From Gymnothorax reevesii (taxonomy: Eukaryota; Chordata; Actinopteri; Anguilliformes; Muraenidae), in the NCBI GenBank assembly GCA_029721435.1, contig CM056574.1:75745501-75809500 (forward strand): 64,000 bases of DNA. Reading direction: 5' to 3'. Position numbers and translations under genes: made by a program. Positions 14,099 through 27,093 of the stretch are shown here, one piece after another (positions within the stretch are counted from its first letter, which is position 1; each line of letters begins with the position of its first letter). Under the pieces are notes generated by a model. That model was not told where the DNA came from. It was given only the letters and a program-made list of their open reading frames with translations, and ran no database searches.

Positions 14099-15400
14099 TG
14101 TACAAAATTCAGTGGACATGTGTACTTTGCCAAGACCTAAAAAAAAGTCTCTTGGTGCTTTGACCTAGACTCAACAGGAAGTCCGCCATTTTTAATTGAA
14201 TTTGCCATTCACAGGCGTCGTACTTTAACGAACTCCTCCGAGAGATTTTATCCGATCACCTTTAAATTTGGCACAGGCCATCTAAAGATCTTCTCTATGT
14301 TAAATTGCGAAGCTTTTTTGGATTCATCGAAATTTGTGTCCGTTTCAAATAAGTCGCCCTCGCATCATGGTTGACCTACATGTATGAACTTCGGTGGACA
14401 TGTGGAATATCCTGAGACCTAAAAAAAAGTCACTTGGTGCCATGACCTAGACCCAACAGGAAGTTTGCCATTTTTAATTGAAATTGCAACTTTTTTTAGA
14501 TTTTTCGCCATTCACAGGTGTCGTACTTTAACGAACTCCTCCGAGAGATTTTATCCGATCAACTAAATATTTGGCAAATAATATCAAAAGACATTGCTGA
14601 TGTTAAATTGTGAAGCTATTTTGATTTCATCGAATGATGTATCCGTGGCGTCGCGGTGAATTTTGATGTCCCGCCATGAAACAGGAAGTTGCTTTTACTC
14701 CCACATTCTTTGTGGGATTTGCCTGAAACTTCCTATGCTTGAAAAAATTGTCCTCCGAAGTATAAACATATGCTATTATTGGATCAGGAGGTGCTAGGTG
14801 GCTCCACAGCGCCCTCTAGATATGGTCATGTTAACATAAAAGTGCTTGAATGTTCATGAAATTTGTGTGATCATTGTATTCGTCATTCCGAGTAATTTTT
14901 GAAATTTTTTGGCTAAACAGGAAGTGAGCTATGAGCTATTTCCTGCGTTTTTCCAAATTTTTTTGAACACACATTTTAAGGCCTTAGAATGCGTCAAAAC
15001 TTGCAAAACCTTGCACAAATTATAAATGTCTTATTTTCTTTAATATCATCCAACAATTGGCATTAAATGAGGCAAAATGGCTCTATAGCGCCCCCAATCA
15101 GATTTATAGAAAAATTGCCCTTTTGAAGGTCTAAACATGCTGGAAAATTTACAAAAATCAAGACACTCATGGAGCTAGATATTACAATTACTATGTTGTA
15201 GATTTTGCGCACACGCATGTCAAAATGATATCATAGCGCCCTCCAGAAAATTTTTGCACTCCCCTCAGGAAAACGCATTGTACGCGGTCCAGCAGTGTCC
15301 AATGGCTGTGAATGGACACCTGCACCCATCAGGATCTCGCTGCCACCCCAACGTGCACGAGGGGTGCGAGGGCCCTTTCAATGCTGCTTGCAGCTTTAAT
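14099..15400. repeat. Array block 6 (deleted A, then B, array edge)
   Basis: The block opens with the usual phrase. At about 14343 'GTGTCCGT' jumps to 'TTCAAATAAG', skipping about 610 bp that are present at 8164-8777. The A anchor is therefore lost and one B monomer (anchor 14919) remains. The block ends in GCTTGCAGCTTTAATTATT near 15400, beyond which the diverged D family begins. Confidence 0.7.
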
Positions 15401-18005
15401 TATTATTATTATTCTTATGACTTTTCAAAGGGCAATTTCACCCCTTTCCCAATGGTGCAAACGGGGCTAACTTTCCACATACGTCCGGCCTCATCCGAAA
15501 TTTGATATTTTTGTGCGATCGCGCAGGTTCGACCCCAAATGCCGAAATAGCGCCCCCTAAACATGTTTCAAAATTCCCATAGGGAAATTCGGTGACTTTG
15601 TCGTAGGCCGACGAAATTCAGTAGTTATGTGCTTTGTAACTAGACATACAAAAAATTTTGATTGGAGCCACGCCCTAAACCCAACAGGAAGTTGGCCATT
15701 TTGATTTGAATTTTTGAATTTTAAAACGAACTCCTCCTAGGGATTTCGCCCTATCAACTTCAAATTTGGTACAAATTATTGTGAGTCCTAGCTGATCAAA
15801 AGTTGTAAACTGCAGGTCTGTAAGTTAAAGGGTGTGGCTGCTAGGGCGTGACAAATTTTTGTGACTTGAGGAAAAAATTTCACAATGCTCTCACAGCCAA
15901 AGACTTGATTTTTGAAGCTTAAAACTTGCTGAACATGATGAGGGCGCCGCCCTGAATGTCCTGATATATTAACTTTCCACTTTGCTAATCGCGCCCCCCT
16001 GTGGTAACAGGAAGTGATCACTCGCTACTTCCACTTGTACTGATGACACAATGTTGAACCCATCAACTTCATTCTACTTCTAAAATATGCAGAACAAGTC
16101 GCTGAAGCTACATTATGAACGTTTTATAGCTACGAGTAATGCTGTGCGTGTGGCAACGCGGTGACTTTGGATGCCTCGCCATGAAAATATGTTTGGGATT
16201 CCCAATGCTCTCACGCCCACATACTTGACTAAAATAGCTTCAAACTCGCTGATCATAATAACTGTTCCGCCCTGAACGTACTGATGCATTAACTTCCCAC
16301 TTTGCTACTAGCGCCCCCCTGTGGTAACAGGAAGTGTCCAGTTATTACTTTCACTTCTACTTATGACACATAGTTGAACACATCAACCTCATTCCACTTC
16401 TATTACATGCAGAACAAATTAATGAAGCTACCACATAAATGCTGTGCAGCTACGCATATTTGCGACTGTCCACCCCTCGTCATGAAAATACGTTTAGGTT
16501 TTTGATGCCTTTAATAAACTTGTATCATCATAAAAACTGATAGACAGGTTAAGGGTGGCGAGCTCTCACATTGTATTGGGGGTTTGCCCTTGAGGGCAGC
16601 AAAATGCCTTGATAGCGCCCCCTTGAAATTTTCAAAAACCCTTCCTCATAGGGGTTTTTTTGGAGTAGAAATATGAAAATTGGTACACATGTGTATTTGG
16701 CCAAGACGCACAAAAAAGTCTGTGACATCATGTGTCTACTCCAAACAGGAAGTCGGCCATTTTGATTTTAACGTGCCATTATTGCCTGATTTCCACATAT
16801 TGTATTTTAACGCACTCCTCCCAGAGATTTCATCCATTCAAAACCAGATTTATTATGAAACATTGAAAGACCATGCTGATCAAAACTTGTGCTCTGCAGG
16901 TCTGTTGGTCAGTGGGCGTGGCCGCTACCAGGAAGTGACCAGTTGTGACTTTCATTTGTACTGATGACACATAGTTGAACCCATCAACTTTATTACCCCT
17001 GTACATCATGTAGAAGAATTTGCTAAAACGACTTCATGAATGCTGTGATGCTTCGAATAATGGCGTCCGTGTGGCGATACGGTGACAATGGATCCCTCGC
17101 GATGAAAATACGTTTGTGTTTTTGATGTTCTAAATGAATTCGTATCATCATGCAAATTGATCTGCTTGTCAAGGATGGTGAGCTCCAACAATTGATTTGG
17201 GCGGTGCCCATGAGGACAGCAAAATGCCTTGATAGCGCCCCCTTGAAATTTTGAAAAACCCCTCCCCATAAGGGTTTTTTGGAATAGGAAAATGAAAATT
17301 GGTACACATGTGTATGTTGCCAGCTCGAACGAAAAGTCTCTGGCACCTTTGGTCAATTCCAAACAGGAAGTCAGCCATTTTGATTTTAATGTGTCATTTT
17401 GGCCCGATTTCCACATATTGCATTTTAACTAACTCCTCCTAGCGATTCCGTCCAATCAACCTCATATTTATTCCAAATGATCAAGAGACCATGCTGATCA
17501 AACGTAGTGCTCAGCATGTCTGTCGCTGAATTGGCCTGGCCGCCATGGTGTCCCCATTTCAGATTCCTCGCCAAACACATTCGAGCTGCTCCCTATCCCT
17601 CATACATCATCAAAATGGATTCAAAATTCCTGTACATGGTAAAAGCTCCACCCTGAACGCCTTGATGTGCTGCGAAACAATCTACCTCATCATGCCCCCT
17701 TATGGAAATAGAAAATGCCATATTTTACGTTGAAATTGGCCGATTTGCTCAAAACTTCACATTTGTGCTTAGGGTCTGCCCTTGAATGCACCTGCCCAAA
17801 TTTGGTTACACTCTGAGCGACTTCTGGTGGATGAAGTATCAACTTATCATAATTCCTTCAGCTTTGTCCGATTCGCTCGACACTTTCTCTCAGGTTGGGG
17901 CCGGCACTTGACCTGTCCAATGGTCGTGAGTGCACAGATCTCACCACAAACCCCAATGTGCGCATGGGGGCGAAAGCCCGTTCAACGCTGCTTGCAGCTT
18001 TAATT

Positions 18006-18041
18006 AGGGCCCGAGCCGACTGAAAGTCGTCCGAGGACCCT
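18006..18041. repeat. Short hairpin cassette (D type)
   Basis: AGGGCCCGAGC, then a perfect five-base stem CGACT-GAA-AGTCG, then TCCGAGGACCCT, so inner and outer arms both pair. It sits after GCTTGCAGCTTTAATT exactly as the longer C-type cassette does. Equivalent cassettes are at 21618-21653, 23687-23722 and 27299-27334. Confidence 0.7.
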
Positions 18042-20966
18042 ATTGAAATTGTACTGCTTATTTTTATTATTATTATTTTATTATTATTATTATTCCTCCG
18101 ACATTTCAAGGGCCAATTTCCTCCCTTTCCCAATGGTGAAAACGCGTCCAACTTTCCACATTCGTCCGCCCTCATCCGAAATTTGATATTTTTGTGCGGT
18201 CGCACAGGTTCGACCCCATATGCTGAAATAGTGCCCCCTAAACACGTTTCAAAATTCTCACAGAGAAATTTTGTTACTTTGTCGTAGGCAGATGAAATTC
18301 AGTAGTTCTATGCTTTGTAAAAAGGCATACAAAAAACTTCACTGGAGCCTTGCCCTAAACCCAACAGGAAGTCGGCAATTTTGATTTGAATTTTTGAAAT
18401 TTAAAACGAACTCCTCCTCGGGATTTTACCGGATCGACTTCAAATTTGGTACAGAGCATTGTGAGACCAAGATGATCAAAAGTTGTGCTCTGCAGATCTG
18501 CAGGTCAAAGGGTGTGGCAGCTAGGGCATGACAAATTTTAGCGACTTGAGGAAAAACTTTCACAATGCTATCACACCTGATTACTTGATTTTAGAAGCTT
18601 CAAACTAGCTGAACATGATGAGGGCGCCGCTTTGAACATTGTGATATATTAACTTCCCACTTTGCTAATAGCGCCCCCCTGTGCTAACAGGAAGTGACCA
18701 CTAGTTACTTCCACGTGTACTGATGACACATTGTTGAACCCATCAACTTAATTCTTCTACTGAAACTTGCAGAACAACTTGATGAAGCTACCTTATGAAC
18801 ACTGTGTAGCTACAAGTAATGGCGTCCGTGTGGCGAAGCGGCGACTTGGGATCCCTTGCCATGCAAATACATTTGGGATTCCCAATGCTCTCACGCCCAC
18901 ATACTTGACTGTAGTAGCTTAAAATTTGCTGGACATGATCATTGCTCCGCCCTGAACGTCTAGATGCATTAAATTCCAAATTTGCTACTAGCGCCCCCCT
19001 GTGGTAACAGGAAGTGACCTGATGTTCTTAATGAATTCGCATCATCGTGGAAATTGATATGCTGGTCAAGGGTGGCAAGCTCTCACATCTGATTGGGGCG
19101 TTGCCCATGAGGGCAGCAAAATGCCTCAATAGCACCCCCTTGAAATTTTGAAAACCCCTGCCCATACAGGTTTTTTGGAATAGGAAGATGAAAATTGGTA
19201 TACATGTGTATGTTGCTAACATGAACAAAAAAGTCTCTGGCACCATTGGTCAACTCCAAACAGGAAGTCGTTGCATTTTAACAAACTCCTCCAAGCGATT
19301 CCTTTCAATCAACCTCATATTTATTACAGATCATCAAGAGACCATGCTGATCAAAAGTTGTGCTCCGCATGTGTGTAGATCAATGGGCGTGGCCACTATG
19401 GTGTCCCCATTTCTGATGCCTCGCCATGCACATTTGTGCAGATCTCTCTCCCTCATATTTCATCCAAATGCATTCAAAATTCCTGTACATGGTAAGAGCC
19501 CCACCTGGAACGCCTCCATGTGCTCCAAAGTAATCTTGCTCATGGCACCCCTTTGTGGAAACAGGAAATACCACATTTTACGTTGAAATTGGCCGATTTG
19601 CTCAAAACTTCATATTTGTGCTCAGGGTTTGCCCCTCAATGCGCCTGCCCGCATTTGGTTACGTTCTGAGCGCCCCCTGGTAGATGAAGTATCAACTTGT
19701 CATAACTCCTTCAGTTTTGTCCGATTCGCTCGACACTCTCTCAGGTTGGGGTCTGCACTTCACCTTTCCAATGGTTGTGAGTGCACAGATGCACCCGTCA
19801 AGATTTCACCAATACCCCCAACGCGCGCAAGGGTTCCAAGGCCCGTTCAATGCTGCTTGCAGCTTAAATTATTATTATTATTAATTATTCTTCCGACATT
19901 TCCAACGTCAAATTCGCCCCTTTCACAATTGTGAAAACGCGTCTAACTTTCCAAATTCATGCGGCCGGATCCGAAATTTGATATTTTTGGGCTCTCGCGC
20001 ACAATCGACCCCAAATACCGAAATAGCGCCCCCTAAACACATTTCAAAATTCCCATAGGGAAATTCGGTTACTTTGTTGTAGGCAGACAAAATACAGTAT
20101 ACATATGTATCATACTCAGACATACAAAAAATTTCATTGGAGCAATGCCCTAAACCCAACAGGAAGCCAGCCATTTTGATTAGAATTTGTAAATTTGTAA
20201 ACGAACTCCTCCTAGGGATTTTGCCCGATCGACTACAAATTTGGTCCAGATCATCTAGAGACCAAGCTGATCTAAAGTTGTGCTCTGCTGTAGGTCAAAG
20301 GGCGTTGCAGCTAGGGCATGACAAAGTTTGGCGACTGGCTAAAAAATTTCAACATGCTCTCACACCCACATACTTGATTGTAGCAGCTCAAACTTGCTGT
20401 ACATGATGTTGTCTCCGCCCTGAAAGTCCGCATATGATATCTTTTCAATTTACTAATAGCGCCTCCCCCCGGTGGGAACAGGAAATGACCAGTTTTTTTT
20501 TTCTAAACGAACTCCTCCTTGGGATTTTGCCCGATTGACTTCAAATTTGGTAGAGAATCTTCAGACTAAGCTGATCAAAAGTTGTGCTCTCCATGTCTGT
20601 AGGTCAAAGGGCGTTGCTGCTAGGGCGTGACAAAGTTTGGCGACTGGCCAAAAAAATTTAAAAATGCTCTCACGCCAACATACTTGATCGTAGAAGCATC
20701 AAACTTGCTGGAGATGATGATGGCTCCGCCCTGAACGTCACAATATATTAACTTCCAACTTTACTAATAGCGACCCCCGGTGGTAACAGGAAGTGTCCAG
20801 TTCGCTTACTTCATTGTAGGTATACGAAATTCGATACACATATGTAACATACCCAGATAGAAAAAACTCATTGAACCCACACCCTAAACCCAAGCTTCTA
20901 ACTTGTTGGAAATGATGATGGCTCTTTGCTGAACGTCACGCTATCATAACTTCCCACTTTACTAAT

Positions 20967-20981
20967 AGCGCCCCCTGGTGG
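20967..20981 (-). promoter_or_regulatory. CTCF-like core in D unit
   Basis: AGCGCCCCCTGGTGG, which on the minus strand reads CCACCAGGGGGCGCT and matches the vertebrate CTCF core consensus. An ETS-type core (ACAGGAAGTG) follows 2 bp away. Identical matches occur at 21413-21427, 26648-26662 and 27094-27108. Occupancy cannot be judged from sequence. Confidence 0.5.
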
Positions 20982-21412
20982 TAACAGGAAGTGACTATTT
21001 TTTACTTTAACATGTACTTATGACACATAGTTGAACCTATCAACTACTTTCCACTTCTAAAACATGCAGAACAAGTTGGTGAAGCTACATATGAATGCTG
21101 CGAAGCTACAAGTAATGACGTTCGTGTGGCAACGCGGCGAAGATGGATCCCTTGCCACGAAAATACGTTTGTGGTTTTGATGTCTTGACTGAACTCGTAT
21201 CATTATCAAAGTTGAGACACAGGTCAAGGACGGCAAGCTTTAAATCTGATAGGGGCCTCGCCTATGGGGGGAGGAAAATTTTTCTGTAGTGCCCCATTGT
21301 GGAAACAGGAAATGCCATATTTTACATTGACATCGGCTGATTTGCTCGAAACTTTGCATTTGTGCTGACGGTCTGCCCCTGAATGCACCTGCTCACATTT
21401 GCTTACGCTCAG

Positions 21413-21427
21413 AGCGCCCCCTGGTGG
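21413..21427 (-). promoter_or_regulatory. CTCF-like core in D unit
   Basis: Exact AGCGCCCCCTGGTGG match in a different part of the D unit (followed by GTGAACGG). A second-copy match is at 27094-27108. A weaker variant ending CTGGTAG lies at about 19671 and 25352. Confidence 0.5.
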
Positions 21428-21617
21428 GTGAACGGTCAACTTTTCATAACTTCTTCCTGCTTTGTCTGAGTCGCTCGAAACTTTATCACAGGTTGGTGCC
21501 TGTAATTGACCTGTCCACTGGTCATGAGTGCACACCTGCCCCCGTCAGGATCTCACCACTACCCCCAATCTACGCAAGATGGCGAGGACCAGTTCAATGC
21601 TGCTTGCAGCTTTAATT

Positions 21618-21653
21618 AGGGCCCGAGCCGACTGAAAGTCGTCCGAGAACCCT
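21618..21653. repeat. Short hairpin cassette (D type)
   Basis: Same structure as 18006-18041, with GAGAACCCT on the right arm. The second tandem copy of it is at 27299-27334. Confidence 0.7.
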
Positions 21654-21750
21654 ATTGAAATCGTACTATTTATTTGTATTATTATTAGACAATTCAAAGG
21701 CCAATTTCGCCCCTTTCCCAATGGTAAAAACGCGTCTAACGTTTCACATA

Positions 21751-22191
21751 CAGTACAGGCCAAAAGTTTGGACACACCTTCTCATTCAATGTGTTTCCTT
21801 TATTTTCATGACTATTTACATTGTAGATTCTCACTGAAGGCATCAAAACTATGAATAAACACGTGGAATTATGTATGTATCTAACAGTTGTCCAATAGGG
21901 CTGTCAGCTGCATATCAATCGGACTTCTGCACAACACAACTGATGGTCCCAACCCCATTGATAAGGCAAGAAATTTCACTAATTAACCCTGACAAGGCAC
22001 ACCTGTGAAGTGAAAACCATTTCAGGTGACTACCTCTTAAGCTCATCAAGAGAATGCCAAGAGTGTGCAAAGCAGTAATCAGAGCAAAGGGTGGCTACTT
22101 TGATTTCATTTATAGTTTTTATGCCTTCAGTGAGAATCTACAATGTAAATAGTCATGAAAATAAAGAAAACGCATTGAATGAGAAGGTGTG
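21751..22191. mobile_element. Non-autonomous Tc1-like element, right end lost
   Basis: It opens with CAGTACAGGCCAAAAGTTTG and a long arm GACACACCTTCTCATTCAATG...GTAGATTCTCACTGAAGGCAT. The inverted arm returns from about 22105 to 22191 (ATGCCTTCAGTGAGAATC...GAATGAGAAGGTGTG). The right arm stops at GGTGTG, so the last ~25 bp that should mirror the left tip are missing. The host D-unit resumes at TTTCAAAATTCCCATAGGG, skipping about 120 bp of unit present in other copies. No transposase reading frame remains. The class call rests on the arm type and on my recollection of similar fish elements. Confidence 0.65.
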
Positions 22192-25100
22192 TTTCAAAAT
22201 TCCCATAGGGAAATTCGGTAACTTTCTCGCAGGCAGACAAAATTTGGCACACAAATGTATTATACCCAAACATAAAAAAATGCATTGGAGCCACGCCCTA
22301 AACCCAGCAGGAAGTCGGCCATATTGATTTGAATTTTTGCATTTCAAAACAAACTCCTCCTAGGGATTTTGCTGGATCGACTTCAAATTTGGTACACATC
22401 ATCTAGAGACCAAGCTGATCCAAAGTTATGCTCCGCATGTCTGTCTTTCAAAGGGCGTGGCTGCTAGGGTGTGAAAAAGTTTGGTGACTCGATGAAAAAA
22501 TTTCTCAATGCTCTCACGGCCAAATACTTGATTGTTGGAGCTTCAAACTTGCTAGTCATGATGATTGCTCCACCCTGAACATCCAGATGCATTAACTTCC
22601 CACTTTGCTACTAGCGCCCCCCTGTGCTAACAGGAAGTGACCAGTTTTTACTTTCACTTGTACTGATGACACATAGTTGAACCCATCAACTTCATTCCAC
22701 TTCAAAAAAATGCAGAGCAAGTTGTTGAAGCTAAACTATGAATGTTGTGAAGCTTCGAGTAATGGCGTCTGTGTGGCGACGCGCCGACTATGGATCCCTC
22801 GACATGAAAATAAGTTTTGGTTTTTGATGTCTTTACTGAACTCGTATCATGAAAATTAATAAACAGGTCAAGGGTGGTGAGCTCTTACATCTGATTGGGG
22901 CAGCATCCATCGGGGGAGCAAAATGCCTCGATAGCGCCCAGTTGAAATTTTCAAAAACCCCTCCTAGGGTTTTTTTGGAATAGAAAGAAAAAAATTGTTG
23001 TCAATACGCACAAACAAGTCTCTGGCATCAATGGTCTACTTCAAACAGGAAGTCGGTCATTTTGATTTTCACGTGTCATTTTGGCCGGATTTCCCTGCCA
23101 TGTATTTTAACAAACTCCTCCTATTGATTTTGTCCAATCAACCTCAAATTTATTACAGATGATCAAGAGACCATGCTAATCAAATTTGTGCTCTGCATGT
23201 CTGTCAGAAAATAGGCCTGGCCGCTATGTCGTCCCCATTTCCGATGCCTCGCCAAACACATTCGAGCTGCTCCCTATCCCTCATACATCATCAAAATGGA
23301 TTCAAAATTCCTGTACATGGTAAAAGCTCCACCCTGAACGCCTTGATGTGCTGCGAAACAATCTACCTCATCATGCCCCCTTATGGAAATAGAAAATGCC
23401 ATATTTTACGTTGAAATTGGCCGATTTGCTCAAAACTTCACATTTGTGCTTAGGGTCTGCCCTTGAATGCACCTGCCCAAATTTGGTTACACTCTGAGCG
23501 ACTTCTGGTGGATGAAGTATCAACTTATCATAATTCCTTCAGCTTTGTCCGATTCGCTCGACACTTTCTCTCAGGTTGGGGCCGGCACTTGACCTGTCCA
23601 ATGGTCGTGAGTGCACAGATCTCACCACAAACCCCAATGTGCGCATGGGGGCGAAAGCCCGTTCAACGCTGCTTGCAGCTTTAATTAGGGCCCGAGCCGA
23701 CTGAAAGTCGTCCGAGGACCCTATTGAAATTGTACTGCTTATTTTTATTATTATTATTTTATTATTATTATTATTCCTCCGACATTTCAAGGGCCAATTT
23801 CCTCCCTTTCCCAATGGTGAAAACGCGTCCAACTTTCCACATTCGTCCGCCCTCATCCGAAATTTGATATTTTTGTGCGGTCGCACAGGTTCGACCCCAT
23901 ATGCTGAAATAGTGCCCCCTAAACACGTTTCAAAATTCTCACAGAGAAATTTTGTTACTTTGTCGTAGGCAGATGAAATTCAGTAGTTCTATGCTTTGTA
24001 AAAAGGCATACAAAAAACTTCACTGGAGCCTTGCCCTAAACCCAACAGGAAGTCGGCAATTTTGATTTGAATTTTTGAAATTTAAAACGAACTCCTCCTC
24101 GGGATTTTACCGGATCGACTTCAAATTTGGTACAGAGCATTGTGAGACCAAGATGATCAAAAGTTGTGCTCTGCAGATCTGCAGGTCAAAGGGTGTGGCA
24201 GCTAGGGCATGACAAATTTTAGCGACTTGAGGAAAAACTTTCACAATGCTATCACACCTGATTACTTGATTTTAGAAGCTTCAAACTAGCTGAACATGAT
24301 GAGGGCGCCGCTTTGAACATTGTGATATATTAACTTCCCACTTTGCTAATAGCGCCCCCCTGTGCTAACAGGAAGTGACCACTAGTTACTTCCACGTGTA
24401 CTGATGACACATTGTTGAACCCATCAACTTAATTCTTCTACTGAAACTTGCAGAACAACTTGATGAAGCTACCTTATGAACACTGTGTAGCTACAAGTAA
24501 TGGCGTCCGTGTGGCGAAGCGGCGACTTGGGATCCCTTGCCATGCAAATACATTTGGGATTCCCAATGCTCTCACGCCCACATACTTGACTGTAGTAGCT
24601 TAAAATTTGCTGGACATGATCATTGCTCCGCCCTGAACGTCTAGATGCATTAAATTCCAAATTTGCTACTAGCGCCCCCCTGTGGTAACAGGAAGTGACC
24701 TGATGTTCTTAATGAATTCGCATCATCGTGGAAATTGATATGCTGGTCAAGGGTGGCAAGCTCTCACATCTGATTGGGGCGTTGCCCATGAGGGCAGCAA
24801 AATGCCTCAATAGCACCCCCTTGAAATTTTGAAAACCCCTGCCCATACAGGTTTTTTGGAATAGGAAGATGAAAATTGGTATACATGTGTATGTTGCTAA
24901 CATGAACAAAAAAGTCTCTGGCACCATTGGTCAACTCCAAACAGGAAGTCGTTGCATTTTAACAAACTCCTCCAAGCGATTCCTTTCAATCAACCTCATA
25001 TTTATTACAGATCATCAAGAGACCATGCTGATCAAAAGTTGTGCTCCGCATGTGTGTAGATCAATGGGCGTGGCCACTATGGTGTCCCCATTTCTGATGC

Positions 25101-26647
25101 CTCGCCATGCACATTTGTGCAGATCTCTCTCCCTCATATTTCATCCAAATGCATTCAAAATTCCTGTACATGGTAAGAGCCCCACCTGGAACGCCTCCAT
25201 GTGCTCCAAAGTAATCTTGCTCATGGCACCCCTTTGTGGAAACAGGAAATACCACATTTTACGTTGAAATTGGCCGATTTGCTCAAAACTTCATATTTGT
25301 GCTCAGGGTTTGCCCCTCAATGCGCCTGCCCGCATTTGGTTACGTTCTGAGCGCCCCCTGGTAGATGAAGTATCAACTTGTCATAACTCCTTCAGTTTTG
25401 TCCGATTCGCTCGACACTCTCTCAGGTTGGGGTCTGCACTTCACCTTTCCAATGGTTGTGAGTGCACAGATGCACCCGTCAAGATTTCACCAATACCCCC
25501 AACGCGCGCAAGGGTTCCAAGGCCCGTTCAATGCTGCTTGCAGCTTAAATTATTATTATTATTAATTATTCTTCCGACATTTCCAACGTCAAATTCGCCC
25601 CTTTCACAATTGTGAAAACGCGTCTAACTTTCCAAATTCATGCGGCCGGATCCGAAATTTGATATTTTTGGGCTCTCGCGCACAATCGACCCCAAATACC
25701 GAAATAGCGCCCCCTAAACACATTTCAAAATTCCCATAGGGAAATTCGGTTACTTTGTTGTAGGCAGACAAAATACAGTATACATATGTATCATACTCAG
25801 ACATACAAAAAATTTCATTGGAGCAATGCCCTAAACCCAACAGGAAGCCAGCCATTTTGATTAGAATTTGTAAATTTGTAAACGAACTCCTCCTAGGGAT
25901 TTTGCCCGATCGACTACAAATTTGGTCCAGATCATCTAGAGACCAAGCTGATCTAAAGTTGTGCTCTGCTGTAGGTCAAAGGGCGTTGCAGCTAGGGCAT
26001 GACAAAGTTTGGCGACTGGCTAAAAAATTTCAACATGCTCTCACACCCACATACTTGATTGTAGCAGCTCAAACTTGCTGTACATGATGTTGTCTCCGCC
26101 CTGAAAGTCCGCATATGATATCTTTTCAATTTACTAATAGCGCCTCCCCCCGGTGGGAACAGGAAATGACCAGTTTTTTTTTTCTAAACGAACTCCTCCT
26201 TGGGATTTTGCCCGATTGACTTCAAATTTGGTAGAGAATCTTCAGACTAAGCTGATCAAAAGTTGTGCTCTCCATGTCTGTAGGTCAAAGGGCGTTGCTG
26301 CTAGGGCGTGACAAAGTTTGGCGACTGGCCAAAAAAATTTAAAAATGCTCTCACGCCAACATACTTGATCGTAGAAGCATCAAACTTGCTGGAGATGATG
26401 ATGGCTCCGCCCTGAACGTCACAATATATTAACTTCCAACTTTACTAATAGCGACCCCCGGTGGTAACAGGAAGTGTCCAGTTCGCTTACTTCATTGTAG
26501 GTATACGAAATTCGATACACATATGTAACATACCCAGATAGAAAAAACTCATTGAACCCACACCCTAAACCCAAGCTTCTAACTTGTTGGAAATGATGAT
26601 GGCTCTTTGCTGAACGTCACGCTATCATAACTTCCCACTTTACTAAT

Positions 26648-26662
26648 AGCGCCCCCTGGTGG
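26648..26662 (-). promoter_or_regulatory. CTCF-like core (duplicate copy)
   Basis: Tandem-duplicate counterpart of 20967-20981, in the same orientation. Confidence 0.45.
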
Positions 26663-27093
26663 TAACAGGAAGTGACTATTTTTTACTTTAACATGTACTT
26701 ATGACACATAGTTGAACCTATCAACTACTTTCCACTTCTAAAACATGCAGAACAAGTTGGTGAAGCTACATATGAATGCTGCGAAGCTACAAGTAATGAC
26801 GTTCGTGTGGCAACGCGGCGAAGATGGATCCCTTGCCACGAAAATACGTTTGTGGTTTTGATGTCTTGACTGAACTCGTATCATTATCAAAGTTGAGACA
26901 CAGGTCAAGGACGGCAAGCTTTAAATCTGATAGGGGCCTCGCCTATGGGGGGAGGAAAATTTTTCTGTAGTGCCCCATTGTGGAAACAGGAAATGCCATA
27001 TTTTACATTGACATCGGCTGATTTGCTCGAAACTTTGCATTTGTGCTGACGGTCTGCCCCTGAATGCACCTGCTCACATTTGCTTACGCTCAG

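Larger units (their letters stand above)
10778..14343. repeat. Second-order duplication, right copy (period ~6.19 kb)
   Basis: The partner of the segment at 4590-8164. It ends at the deletion junction near 14343. It gains a CTT-rich tract before the hairpin cassette at 13368 but otherwise follows the left copy. Confidence 0.7.
1..15400. repeat. Higher-order tandem array of ~0.9-kb monomers (A-B-C)
   Basis: No gene is seen here. The same text recurs about 17 times: an inverted-repeat block CAGGAAGTGAGC...TTTCCTG, then 'TAGCGCCCCC', then 'AACAGGAAGTCCGCCATTTT', then 'AACGAACTCCTCCTAGAGAT'. The inverted-repeat anchor lies near 535, 1452, 2201, 3086, 4001, 4844, 5747, 6662, 7540, 8446, 9361, 10291, 11029, 11936, 12856, 13738 and 14919, a mean spacing of about 899 bp. 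Flanking text defines three monomer classes in the order A-B-C. The class C monomers (2201, 4844, 7540, 11029, 13738) lack the CTCCTCCTAGAG block and carry the GCTTGCAG/TTTAATTA module. All short ORFs in this stretch are the same repeat read in different frames and are not genes. I do not assign a named repeat family. Confidence 0.9.
17566..23246 (+). repeat. 5,681-bp tandem duplication, copy 1
   Basis: Every stretch I compared is identical to the same stretch 5,681 bp further on, including the internal Tc1-like remnant, the ATT microsatellite and all chance reading frames (for example 17782/23463, 19188/24869, 21224/26905, 22677/28358). Identity begins at 17566; upstream bases differ (AGATT against CGATG). 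CCTCGCCAA occurs at the left edge, at the junction and at the right edge. Confidence 0.9.

Noticed and set aside
1..15400. Dozens of 60-165-codon reading frames on both strands
   Set aside because: They are frame-by-frame copies of the tandem repeat, start and stop at repeat differences, and include poly-I/K/N stretches from the ATT/CTT microsatellite. No protein family is recognisable.
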